Of a DNA stretch of 64,000 bases, positions 15,479-24,400 are shown piece by piece. Source of the stretch: Selenomonas sputigena ATCC 35185 (GTDB taxonomy: Bacteria; Bacillota; Negativicutes; Selenomonadales; Selenomonadaceae); assembly GCF_000208405.1 (NCBI RefSeq), contig NC_015437.1, positions 1,729,501 to 1,793,500 on the forward strand, in the 5' to 3' direction. The notes beneath the pieces are model-generated. The model did no database searches and had not been told where the DNA came from. It was given only the letters and a program-made list of their open reading frames with translations. The stretch's first letter is position 1; the number at the start of each line of letters is the position of its first letter. Made by a program: the position numbers and the translations under genes.

Positions 15479-16438
15479 TTATTCCTTGTAGTAGCGCTCT
15501 GCACCGGCATTCAACTCAATGGACATGCCGTCCTTCGCGCTCTCCTTCGTAATCTGCTTCGCCGCCGAATGCGCCGCCTGCAGCTTCTCGATATTGTCGA
15601 AAAGCGCCTTCGTGATGTCGTAGCCGAGCTTCTCGTCCACCTTGTCCGTCGCAACGAGCATCGCCATGACGGAGATTCCCGGGACTTCTTCATCGAAGCC
15701 CGCATAGGTGCCCGCCGGAATCTTCGTCTTCGTGTAGAACGGGTACTTTGCGATCAAGGCGTCCGCCTTGTCCGCCTCAATCGGCAGGAGACGCACCTTG
15801 TTCTGCGACGTGATGTCCTGCACCGCCGCCGTCGGGAATCCCGCCGTGACGAAAGCCGCGTCGACGTTGCCGTCCTTCAGGGCACTCGCCGCCTCGCCGA
15901 AGGACAGGAACTGCTCATCGATATCATCATACGTGATGCCGTACGCCTCAAGAATCTGACGCGCATTGGCCTCCGCACCGCTGCCCGCCGCACCGACGGC
16001 GACGCGCTTGCCCTTGAGGTCGGCGATGCTCTTGATGCCCGTCGACTCAAGCGTGACGATCTGGCATGTCTCGGGGTAGAGCGCCGCGATGCCGCGCAGG
16101 TTCTCGACCTTCTTGTCCTTGAACATCTCCGTGCCGTTCACGGCATAATAGGTGATGTCGTTCTGCACGATGGCGAGATCGACCGAGCCTTCCTTCAGCA
16201 TGTTGATGTTCGCGACCGTCGCTCCCGTGGACTGCGCACTCGCATTCATACCGGGAATCGCCTTGTTCAGGATCTCCGCCATCGCGCCGCCGATCGGGTA
16301 ATACGTGCCCGCCGTGCCGCCCGTGGCGATGTTGATGAACTTGTTGCTTCCCGAGCCGCCGCAGCCGACGAGGAGCAATGCGCAAAAAATCAGGAGCGCC
16401 GCCGCTGAGAGGATTCTCCCTAGTTTGCCCAAATGCAT
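15479..16438 (-). CDS. TAXI-family TRAP transporter solute-binding lipoprotein
   Basis: Extracytoplasmic receptor that delivers substrate to the downstream TRAP permease. A lipoprotein signal with lipobox LVGC puts the lipidated Cys at residue 26. The TAXI signature follows: NIATGGTAGTYYPIGGAMAEILN, here in two blocks (IATGGTAGTYYPIGGAMAE and NKAIPGMNASAQST), and KGKRVAVGAAGSGAE in mid-protein. It is first in the operon, with its own consensus promoter and a GGAGG ribosome site, which fits the high demand for binding protein. The substrate (glutamate-like acids in other members) is not predictable. Confidence 0.94.
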   Translation of the reverse strand: MHLGKLGRILSAAALLIFCALLLVGCGGSGSNKFINIATGGTAGTYYPIGGAMAEILNKAIPGMNASAQSTGATVANINMLKEGSVDLAIVQNDITYYAVNGTEMFKDKKVENLRGIAALYPETCQIVTLESTGIKSIADLKGKRVAVGAAGSGAEANARQILEAYGITYDDIDEQFLSFGEAASALKDGNVDAAFVTAGFPTAAVQDITSQNKVRLLPIEADKADALIAKYPFYTKTKIPAGTYAGFDEEVPGISVMAMLVATDKVDEKLGYDITKALFDNIEKLQAAHSAAKQITKESAKDGMSIELNAGAERYYKE

Positions 16439-16485
16439 GGTTCATACCTCCTACAAATATAATTCTATTATATACTACGTATGCT

Positions 16486-16514
16486 ATTATAACATATCTT
16501 GCATATCCATGCAA
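16486..16514 (-). promoter_or_regulatory. Promoter of the TAXI-TRAP operon
   Basis: Minus strand TTGCAT (16509-16514), 17-base spacer, perfect TATAAT (16486-16491), 47 bases before the binding-protein ATG. Confidence 0.8.
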
Positions 16515-16574
16515 ATTTTCCGTACAGATTAGGCATCCACTTGCCCGCAGATACCGCGCACACAAAATGACTGC

Positions 16575-17315
16575 TCATTCCAACGCCAGTCCCGCAAGTT
16601 CGCGCACGACGACGCTCGCGAGAATGAGCCCGGCGACGGATGGCACGAAGGAGATGCTGCCCGGCGGCTGCTTGGAAAAAGCCTGCCCGCCTTTTTCTGC
16701 GCTTTCTTCTCGCAGCGCGAAGAGCGGCTTTCGCGGCTTTTCCTTGGAATAGACGACCTTCAGAGCTTCCACGCCGCGCGATTTCAGCTCGCGGCGCATG
16801 ACGCGCGCCAGAGGACACACGCTCGTCTCATAGATGTCGGCGACCTCGAACTTCGTCGGGTCGAGCTTGTTGCCCGCCCCCATGCTGCTCACGATGGGAA
16901 TCGTCCGTTTCTTCGCCTCCATAACGAGCCCGATCTTACCCGCGACGGTATCGATGGCATCAACGATGTAATCATAAGACCCGTGAAAAAAAAGACCTGC
17001 CCGCTCGGGCAGGAAGAAGTCCTCAACGATCTCGACCTCAGCAGCAGGGTTGATGTCCTCAATGCGCGCCTTCATGACCGCCGCCTTGCTGCGCCCGAGC
17101 GTGCTATAGAGCGCCACAAGCTGACGATTGAGATTCGAGGCGGCGACCGCATCGTTGTCGATGAGCACGAGACGCCCTACGCCCGCGCGTGCGAGCGCCT
17201 CCGCCGCAAACGAGCCGACGCCGCCGATGCCAAAGACGGCGACGCGCGCCGCCTTGAGTCGCACAAGTCCCGCCTCGCCGATGAGCATCGCCGTGCGGCA
17301 AAAGCACTCTTCCAT
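16575..17315 (-). CDS. tcdA: tRNA threonylcarbamoyladenosine dehydratase (TcdA/YgdL, ThiF-MoeB fold)
   Basis: E1-like enzyme that uses ATP to cyclise t6A to ct6A in tRNA. The nucleotide-binding VAVFGIGGVGSFAAEALAR lies near residues 27-45, LIDNDAVAASNLNRQ follows, and DAIDTV marks the second half, as in TcdA. At 246 residues it has the usual length. The ATG at 17315 is preferred because AAAGGAG precedes it; an upstream in-frame TTG has no ribosome site. It lies 28 bases after the ftsZ-like gene and is probably co-transcribed with it. ThiF/MoeB-type sulfur-carrier activation is less likely because no carrier-protein gene is nearby. Confidence 0.88.
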   Translation of the reverse strand: MEECFCRTAMLIGEAGLVRLKAARVAVFGIGGVGSFAAEALARAGVGRLVLIDNDAVAASNLNRQLVALYSTLGRSKAAVMKARIEDINPAAEVEIVEDFFLPERAGLFFHGSYDYIVDAIDTVAGKIGLVMEAKKRTIPIVSSMGAGNKLDPTKFEVADIYETSVCPLARVMRRELKSRGVEALKVVYSKEKPRKPLFALREESAEKGGQAFSKQPPGSISFVPSVAGLILASVVVRELAGLALE

Positions 17316-17343
17316 CAAGACTCTCCTTTCCTGCAAGCCTTCC

Positions 17344-18483
17344 CTACTTCTTCGGATGGAACGGGTCGAACTTCGGCAGAGTAAAATCGCTGCGCGAGGC
17401 GAAGGCCGGAACCTTCTCCGTCGGCTGCTTCATGAAAGACGGCGGTTCCAAGGAGGCGATGCTCTCCGTCTTGAGTTTGCTTTCGGGCGCCTCCATGCGC
17501 TGAGCCTTCATGACGACGCCATCGACGAAGTCCGTCGCAATGATCGTCGCGCGGATCGTCTGCCCCATGGAAGAGTCGATGACCGTGCCGAGGATGATAT
17601 TCACATCGGGGTGCGTGTTTTCCCGGATGTAGTTCGTCGCCTCGCCCACGTCGTCGAGCGTCATGCGCTCGCTGCCGCTGAGGTTCAGAATCAGCCCGCG
17701 TGCACCCGTCAGGGATTTCTCGACGAGCGGGCTTTCCACCGCCTTCTGCACGGCCTCGATCGCACTCCTCTGGCTCTCGCCGATGCCGAGGAGCGCATCG
17801 CCGCTCTGGCTCTGCCGGAAGGTCGACGTGAGATCGGCGAAATCGACATTGATCTCGCCCGTCGTCAGAATCAATTCCGCGATGCAGTTGATCGCCTGAC
17901 GGAGGACGTCGTCCGCCGCCTTGAACGCGTTGACGAGCGTCATGTGCTTGTTCTCGGGAAGCTTCATGAGGTTGTCGTTATGTACGACGATCAAGGCGTC
18001 AAGATTTCCCTGCATCTTCGCGATGCCCTCATTGGCGATGCGCTTCTTGCGCGCGCCCTCAAAGGAAAAGGGCACCGTCACGACGCCGACCGTCAGTATG
18101 CCCATGTCCTTGGCAATTTTTGCGACGACGGGCGCCGCGCCCGTGCCCGCGCCGCCGCCCATGCTCGCCGTGACGAATACGAGGTCGGCGCCCTTCAAAA
18201 CTTCCTTGATTTTCGCCTCGTCGCCCTTCGCCGCTGCTTCCCCGAGATCCGCCACGCCGCCCGTGCCGAGCCCCTTCGTCAACTCTCGTCCGATGGCGAG
18301 CGCCTTGACGCCCGCCTCTTCCATATAGGCAAGCTGCTTCGCATCCGTATTGATCGCGATCAGCTCCACATCAAGCTCGTTTCCCTCGGCTATACGCTCG
18401 ATGACGCTGTTGCCGCCGCCGCCCACGCCGATGATCTTTATCGTGACTACCGCTCTCTTGATCTTCGTATCATCCGTTATCAT
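17344..18483 (-). CDS. Divergent FtsZ-family GTPase
   Basis: Tubulin-fold GTPase of the FtsZ family (379 residues). The glycine-rich loop IGVGGGGN, the tubulin signature GGGAGTGAAP (usual form GGGTGTGAAP), DDVLRQ, and the catalytic T7 loop NVDFAD are all present, so GTP binding and polymer-driven hydrolysis look intact. The protein departs from ordinary FtsZ after the T7 loop: FRQSQSGDALLGIG replaces the usual MSNAGSALMGIG-like block, and the conserved A-x-GE-x-RA block is shortened. The C-terminus ends FTLPKFDPFHPKK instead of a clear IPxFLR peptide. It is beside tcdA, not in a division cluster. It may be a second FtsZ. Confidence 0.85.
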   Translation of the reverse strand: MITDDTKIKRAVVTIKIIGVGGGGNSVIERIAEGNELDVELIAINTDAKQLAYMEEAGVKALAIGRELTKGLGTGGVADLGEAAAKGDEAKIKEVLKGADLVFVTASMGGGAGTGAAPVVAKIAKDMGILTVGVVTVPFSFEGARKKRIANEGIAKMQGNLDALIVVHNDNLMKLPENKHMTLVNAFKAADDVLRQAINCIAELILTTGEINVDFADLTSTFRQSQSGDALLGIGESQRSAIEAVQKAVESPLVEKSLTGARGLILNLSGSERMTLDDVGEATNYIRENTHPDVNIILGTVIDSSMGQTIRATIIATDFVDGVVMKAQRMEAPESKLKTESIASLEPPSFMKQPTEKVPAFASRSDFTLPKFDPFHPKK

Positions 18484-18593
18484 GGAAGCGGTTCCCCCTC
18501 TCTATGCCTGGCAGATCCATCCCTCTTTGTCAATTATCCACTTGCTTTTATTCGCCGTTCTTCTCGCCATTCCTGCAAAAAGAGGGAAAATGC

Positions 18594-19517
18594 TTAATTC
18601 GTCCCGTTCTCCCCCTCCATTCGAGGACGTTTCATCCCCCAAACTCCCGCAAGCTGCGCGAGGAGCATGCCCGCGAGCATCAAGGCGCAGCCTGAAAGCT
18701 CGGCGGCGCTCATCGACTCGCCGAGGAGGATTGCGCCCGAAAGCGCGCCAAACACGGACTCAAGGCTCATGATGACGGCCGCCAAGGCAGGCTCAGCGTA
18801 CTGCTGTCCGACGATCTGCAGCGTAAAGGCGACGCCCGAGCTCATGATCCCTGCATAGAGAATCGCCGTCGCCGCGCCCTCGATGCCCGCGACGGTCGGC
18901 TGCTCGAAGAGAAAAGCGAGCGCCAGACTCGCACAGGCGCAGACGAAGAGCTGCGCGAGGGAAAGCTCCACCGCATCGACGAAGGACGCGAAGCGGCCGA
19001 CGCAGAGGATGTGCATCGTCCAGAGGAGCGAACTTCCCACCATGATCGCATCGCCGTAAGAGAGAGAAAAGCCATCCTTCATCGAGAGCAGATAGAGTCC
19101 GCTGAGCGCCAAAACCGCGCCGCCCCAATGAAGCGGACGGATGCGGCTGCCGAAAAACACGGCGGCAAGCGGCACGAGGACGAGATAAAGGCATGTGATG
19201 AACGCCGTCTTTCCCACCGTCGTATACTGCATGCCCACCTGCTGCGAAGTCGTCGCCAGAAAGAGAATCACGCCCACGAGAGCGCCCGCCTTAAAGCCCG
19301 GACGATACGTGCCCGCCGCCTTCGCCGCGCGTCTTTTGGGCGCGAAAAAGAGCCACAGGAGAAGGACGACGGGAACGGCGACGACATAGCGTGCCGCACC
19401 GTATGTGAAAGGCCCGATGCCCTCCATGCCGACGGACTGAGCGACAAATGTCGTACCCCAGATGAAGGCGGCGACAAAGAGAGCCAAGCTGCCGCGCAAA
19501 CGCACAGGTCTCACCAC
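18594..19517 (-). CDS. EamA/DMT-superfamily permease
   Basis: Ten-segment membrane protein of the drug/metabolite transporter superfamily, built from two EamA repeats. FIWGTTFVAQSVG opens the first repeat and the second repeat carries AEPALAAVIMSLESVFGALSGAILLGE, visible here as MSLESVFGALSGA. Such proteins usually export small metabolites, but the substrate cannot be told. At 307 residues it is of typical length. The start is a GTG at 19517 (a second GTG follows at 19514) with a poor ribosome site. About 110 bases separate it from the ftsZ-like gene. Confidence 0.88.
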   Translation of the reverse strand: MVRPVRLRGSLALFVAAFIWGTTFVAQSVGMEGIGPFTYGAARYVVAVPVVLLLWLFFAPKRRAAKAAGTYRPGFKAGALVGVILFLATTSQQVGMQYTTVGKTAFITCLYLVLVPLAAVFFGSRIRPLHWGGAVLALSGLYLLSMKDGFSLSYGDAIMVGSSLLWTMHILCVGRFASFVDAVELSLAQLFVCACASLALAFLFEQPTVAGIEGAATAILYAGIMSSGVAFTLQIVGQQYAEPALAAVIMSLESVFGALSGAILLGESMSAAELSGCALMLAGMLLAQLAGVWGMKRPRMEGENGTN

Positions 19518-19554
19518 ACTTTCTTAGAGAAGTCATGACAATTTCAGTGCTTCT

Positions 19555-20460
19555 TCATCTCATCCAAGCATTGAACTTCTCAATGAGCTTCACAGGCTTG
19601 TACGACTCCTTCGCCTGTCGAAGCCCCTCGATGCCCATGTCCTCCTCGCGGTTGATGTACGTCATATCGGACCACGCGTGCTCGACGAACGCCTGATTGA
19701 TCGCAGGGTACGCGCCGCGCACTTCGGGATCTGCCTTTTCCACATGGATGACCGCCGTGTCGTCGTTGAGCTGCTCGCCGAAGGTGAAGGCGACGACGCG
19801 CTGTCCGATGAGGATCGCGCCGCCCTTGAGCTGAAAATCCTCGAAGTTGTTCAAGACCTCGATGATCGCCTGACGCTCAAGCGCGATGAACGGATCGTCG
19901 GGAGCTTCCTGCGCATGCTGCTTGTACCAGCTGTTGATCGTCAGCTTGCATTGCGTGACGATCTCATCCGTAATGGGCTGATACTCGGCCTCGGGATAAT
20001 TTTTGCGGAAGCTGTTCAGATGGTTCTTCTTCGAATGGAACTTGCGCCCTGCCAGCTTCATCAGATCGTCGGCGAGGTAGACGTAGTCGAAGTTGTTACG
20101 GTCAGACTCGACAGCGAAATCTGCGCCCTCGTAATTTTCAAGGATGTCCGCAAAGGAGCGCTCGACGCCCGAAAAGCGTACGGGCTTTCCCTGCGCCCTA
20201 AAGTAGTCGATGAAGCGTCCGACGGCAGCCGCCATCTTCTCCTCCGGCCCGAAAGGCTGCATGGCAAATTCTCTCCCCTCCCACTCAGCCTTCATATAAA
20301 GCACATCGTCTTCCTTCGCCCACATGATCTTGTACGGTTCGTGCCACATGTAGAGATTCGTAAAGTTGAAGTGCGAATTCTCATAGTAACGCGCCCGAAA
20401 AAAACAGTCGAGCAGCGGCTTGTCCTCTTTTTGCAAAACCTTGAAATCTATGATGCTCAT
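19555..20460 (-). CDS. DUF2156 protein (acyltransferase-like GNAT fold)
   Basis: Uncharacterised cytoplasmic protein of the DUF2156 family, which shares its fold with the lysyl-transfer domain of phosphatidylglycerol lysyltransferase. Family markers are NFTNLYMW near residue 35, the basic GRKFHSKKNHLNSFRKNY near residue 140, and INREEDMGIEGLRQAK near the end. No membrane segment is present, so it is the soluble form (301 residues). The ATG at 20460 follows AGAGAGGA. It appears to be a single-gene unit with its own promoter 120 bases upstream, overlapped by a long inverted repeat. The substrate is unknown. Confidence 0.88.
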   Translation of the reverse strand: MSIIDFKVLQKEDKPLLDCFFRARYYENSHFNFTNLYMWHEPYKIMWAKEDDVLYMKAEWEGREFAMQPFGPEEKMAAAVGRFIDYFRAQGKPVRFSGVERSFADILENYEGADFAVESDRNNFDYVYLADDLMKLAGRKFHSKKNHLNSFRKNYPEAEYQPITDEIVTQCKLTINSWYKQHAQEAPDDPFIALERQAIIEVLNNFEDFQLKGGAILIGQRVVAFTFGEQLNDDTAVIHVEKADPEVRGAYPAINQAFVEHAWSDMTYINREEDMGIEGLRQAKESYKPVKLIEKFNAWMR

Positions 20461-20576
20461 TCCTCTCTCGCTCAGTCACCAAAGTTCTGCGAACAAGAAG
20501 CGTGCGCCTTTTTCTCGCATGAACTCCCGCTGCAAAACCTCACGATTCAGTAATTTTCTTGCCCTGTTGTCCTATC

Positions 20577-20606
20577 ATTATATCAACTATGTCAAGCAAT
20601 TAACAA
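20577..20606 (-). promoter_or_regulatory. Promoter of the DUF2156 gene
   Basis: Minus strand TTGTTA (20601-20606), 18-base spacer, perfect TATAAT (20577-20582). The -35 hexamer lies inside the left arm of the 17-bp inverted repeat at 20594-20640. Confidence 0.65.
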
Positions 20607-20640
20607 TCCCTTCTATTTCAGTCGGGATTGTTAATTGCTT
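20594..20640. repeat. Perfect 17-bp inverted repeat overlapping the DUF2156 promoter
   Basis: Arms AAGCAATTAACAATCCC (20594-20610) and GGGATTGTTAATTGCTT (20624-20640) with a 13-base loop. On the plus strand it is followed by TTTAATT and could act as a terminator, but no plus-strand gene ends here. On the minus strand it covers the -35 and spacer of the DUF2156 promoter, so an operator role is equally possible. Confidence 0.75.
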
Positions 20641-20797
20641 TTTAATTGCACTTGCCCCTTTCCTTTAATCTTGTCATGCTATACTTTCTATATCGAGCAG
20701 GAATCCAGCAGCCGGCTCGATGCCAGCGGCAACGGCGGCCCTTTCCACACTTCTGTGCCTCCCTGCTGCTTGAAAATCTAATTCTTTCTCTATCCCG
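20641..20797. other. Non-coding stretch with short inverted repeats, possible RNA
   Basis: No protein gene is apparent. The middle (about 20690-20775) is G+C-rich and self-complementary, for example CGAGC and GCTCG flanking AGCAGCC-like sequence, and AGCAGC/GCTGCT pairs. It ends at a strong hairpin with T-runs at 20798-20836. I match it to no known RNA class and see no convincing promoter. Confidence 0.3.
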
Positions 20798-20836
20798 AAA
20801 AAGAAGGGCTCGCCTTGCGGCTTGCCCTTCTTTTTT
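20798..20836. terminator. Bidirectional terminator after the thioesterase gene
   Basis: Arms AAGAAGGGC (20801-20809) and GCCCTTCTT (20824-20832). T-runs follow in both directions (CTTCTTTTTT on plus, CTTCTTTTTC on minus). Confidence 0.8.
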
Positions 20837-20838
20837 AT

Positions 20839-21372
20839 CTATTTCCCGTTGTCCTCAGACTTCCCCTGACCGCGCTTGACAATTCCCGCCGGCACTGCCA
20901 CTTTGCGTTTCTTGCGCGCCTTGTGCTCCTCATAGCGTCGCTTTCCTTCCTCGAAAGCGACGCGTGCCTCTTCAGTATCAAGCTCCAGGGGCGGCACGGC
21001 TTTCGGCCGTGCGTTGCGGTCAAGCGCCACCATTGTGAAATACGCCGACAGGCCGAGCTGCGGCTCGCTGCCGTCATCGAGATCTTCGACGATAACATGG
21101 ACGGCGATCTCCATAGAGCTGTGCCCGACGTAGACGACGTCCGCCGTCACAACGACGAGATCGCCGATGCGGATCGGCAGATGGAATTCCAGTTCATCGA
21201 CGCGCGCCGTCACGACGTTCGAGCGCGCATAGCGCCGCGCCGCCGCGTAAGCCGCCGAATCCATGAGCTTCATGATCTCGCCGCCGTGGACGTTGCCGTT
21301 GGGGTTCGCCTGGCTCGGCATCATGACCTCGCTGATGACGATGCGGCTTTCCTGCATACTGAAATGCTTCAT
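20839..21372 (-). CDS. Acyl-CoA thioesterase, hotdog fold (YciA-like)
   Basis: Predicted to hydrolyse acyl-CoA esters. The hotdog-fold core is visible as NPNGNVHGGEIMKLMDSAAY (Asn-Pro-x-Gly...His-Gly-Gly), seen near residue 25, and the second strand region VVTARVDELEFHLPIRIGD. A basic tail rich in Lys/Arg follows, beyond the usual domain. The ATG at 21372 is chosen because a near-perfect AGGAGG stands seven bases before it; the longer frame has no such site. It follows purL but a terminator-like hairpin separates them. The chain-length preference is unknown. Confidence 0.87.
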   Translation of the reverse strand: MKHFSMQESRIVISEVMMPSQANPNGNVHGGEIMKLMDSAAYAAARRYARSNVVTARVDELEFHLPIRIGDLVVVTADVVYVGHSSMEIAVHVIVEDLDDGSEPQLGLSAYFTMVALDRNARPKAVPPLELDTEEARVAFEEGKRRYEEHKARKKRKVAVPAGIVKRGQGKSEDNGK

Positions 21373-21387
21373 GTATTTCCTCCTATC

Positions 21388-21427
21388 AAAACTGCCGCAC
21401 AAGCAAAAATAACTCATGCGGCAGTTT
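21388..21427 (-). terminator. Terminator after purL
   Basis: On the minus strand AAACTGCCGCA pairs with TGCGGCAGTTT (arms 21417-21427 and 21389-21399), followed by a short T-run (TTTTG). Confidence 0.65.
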
Positions 21428-21460
21428 CATCTTCCTTATTACCTTTTCTTCGACACCATC

Positions 21461-24400
21461 TCAGCGGAAGAAACGCACACCCGCGTCGAAGAGTCCCTGA
21501 TCCTTGTTGCCCGGAACGTTCTTCGAGATGTTGTCGCCGACGCGCTCGGAGTGCCCCATCTTGCCGAGGATGCGGCCGTTGGGGCTTGTGATCGCCTCGA
21601 TCGCTTCCGTCGAGCCGTTCGGATTGAACGGCGACTCCATCGTCGGCTCGCCCGCATCGTCGACATACTGCGCCGCGATCTGCCCGCGTATGCGCATCTT
21701 CGCGATGACCTCCTTGTCGGCGACGAACCTTCCTTCGCCGTGCGCAACAGGAATCGTGTGAATATCGCCGACTGAGACATTGTTGAACCACGGCGATAGG
21801 TTCGACATGATGCGTGTCTGCACCATGCACGAGACGTGTCTGCCGATCGTATTACGCGTGAGCGTCGGCGACTCCCAATCGAGCGGCATGATCTTGCCAT
21901 AGGGCAGGAGACCAAGCTTGACGAGCGCCTGGAAGCCGTTGCAGATGCCGAGGATCAGTCCCTCGCGCTTCTGCAGAAGTTCCATGATCGCCTCAGCGAT
22001 GCGCGGATTTCTGAGCGTCGCCGCGATGAACTTGCCCGAGCCGTCCGGCTCGTCGCCGCCCGAGAAACCGCCCGGCAGCATGAGGATCTGAGCCTTATTG
22101 ATGCCCGAGGTGATTGCCTGCACCGATTCTTCGACCGCCTGCGGCGTTAGATTGCGGATGACGAGCGCATCGACCTCGCCGCCCGCCTTCTCAAAGGCGC
22201 GCTGCGTCTCGTACTCGCAGTTGATACCGGGGAAAACGGGCATGAAGATGCGCGGCTTCGTATAGCGATCGCTGGCGCGCTGACGCACGCCGCGGCGGAA
22301 CGGCGCGGCTGCCGAGGCCGTCCTCCCCTTGCTTCTGACCGTCGCCGGGAAGATGCCGTCAAGTGCTCCCACATAAGATTCACGAAGCTCGTCGAGTGTC
22401 TGCACCATGCCGTTGCAGACGATGCTCGCGACCGTCGTCGTGCGCCCGAGGAGCGTCCACTTGACGCCGGCAAGCGCATCCGTCACGTTGACCGCCTCGC
22501 TCATCTCCAAGAGGATCGTGCCGTAGGCGGGACGGAAAAGGTCTTCGAACTTGATCGCGCCGGGCGCCGCTTTGAAACCAAGACCGTTGCCTAGGCACAT
22601 CTTCGTCAGAGCGGCCGCGATGCCGCCCCTGCCGACGCTCGACGCCGAGAACACGCGGCGGCTCTGCATCAGTGCGTGCACGCGCTCATAGTTGCGCCGC
22701 AGGTTGGCAAAAACAGGCAGGTCGTTCGCATCGATCGGCACCTCGATGGCATATACCTTGCTGTTCGCGTACTTGAATTCGGCGGAAATCGCCTCGCTCG
22801 CTTTCATGACGTTGACGGCAAAGGCGACGACCGTAGGCGGCACATGAAGACTCTCAAATGTGCCCGACATTGAATCCTTGCCGCCGATGGCAGGCACACG
22901 AAGCTCATGCTGCGCCCACAGTGCGCCCAAAAGCGCCGCAAACGGCATGCCCCACTTCTCGGGATCTTTGCCGAGACTCTCAAAGTACTCCTGAAAGGAG
23001 AGTCGCACCGTCGCCGCGTCCGCTCCGAGCGCCACCATCTTCGTGACCGCCTCGACGATGGCATAGAGCGCCCCGTGGAACGGACTCCACTCCGACAGAT
23101 ACGGGTCGAAGCCGAAGGTCATCGCCGTCGCCGTATCCGTTTCGCCCTTCTTCACGGGAATTTTTGCGACCATGCCCTGCTGCGGCGACAGCTGATCCTT
23201 GCCGCCAAACGGCATCAGAACCGTGCCCGCGCCGACCGTAGAGTCAAAGCGCTCGGCAAGACCCTTCTGACTGGCAACATTGAGATCGGCAAGGTTTGCA
23301 TGCCACGCCGCCGTGAGGTCGCGCTGGTTCTTGACGACAGCAGGCGGCAGCTGGCGCAGATAATTCGTCTCCACGTCGGGCGATTTCAAGGCGACACGCG
23401 CGTGCTGCTTGACGCCGTTCGTATCGAGGAAGACCCGCGCGAGGCTCACGATCCTCTGCCCGCGCCAGACCATCTCAAGCCTGCCCGTATCCGTGACCTG
23501 AGCGATCGGCGTCGCCTCCAGATTCTCGCGAGCAGCAAACGCCGTGAGGACGGGCAGAGCCTCGGGACGCATGACGACGGCCATGCGCTCCTGCGACTCG
23601 GAAATGGCAAGCTCCGTGCCGTCGAGTCCCTCATACTTCTTCTTCACGGCATCAAGGTCGATCGCCAGGGACGGCGCAAGCTCACCGACGGCGACGGCGA
23701 CGCCGCCCGCACCGAAGTCGTTGCAGCGCTTGATGAAGCGGCTGACCTCAGGATGGCGGAAGAGGCGCTGGATCTTGCGCTCCGTCGGCGCATCGCCCTT
23801 CTGCACCTCGGCGCCCGCCGTCGTCAGCGAGGCCTCCGTGTGCACCTTCGACGATCCCGTCGCGCCGCCGCAGCCGTCGCGTCCCGTGCGGCCGCCGACC
23901 AAGACGACGACGTCGCCCGGCTCCGGCGCCTGGCGCACGACGTCCGCCTGCGGCGCGGCGCCGATGACGGCACCGATCTCCATGCGCTTCGCCATGTAGC
24001 CCTCGTGGTAGAACTCATGCACCTCGCCCGTCGCAAGGCCGATCTGGTTGCCGTAGGAGCTGAAGCCTGCCGCCGCCCCCTGCGTGATCTTCTTCTGCGG
24101 CAGTTTGCCCGGCAATGTATCGGCAATCTTGCCGCGCGGGTCGGCAGCGCCAGTCACACGCATCGCCTGATAGACGTAGGAACGCCCCGACAGAGGATCG
24201 CGGATCGCGCCGCCAAGGCACGTCGCCGCACCGCCGAACGGCTCGATCTCCGTAGGATGGTTGTGCGTCTCGTTCTTGAACATCACGAGCCAATTTTCTT
24301 CCTTGCCGTCAATCTCCACAGGCACAACGATGCTGCACGCGTTGACCTCATCAGAAGCGTCGAGATCTTCCAAAAGCCCTTGCTGACGCAGCGCCTTCAT

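Noticed and set aside
20594-20640. Simple terminator call for the 17-bp repeat
   Set aside because: No plus-strand gene ends there, and the repeat overlaps a minus-strand promoter; recorded as a repeat with two possible roles.
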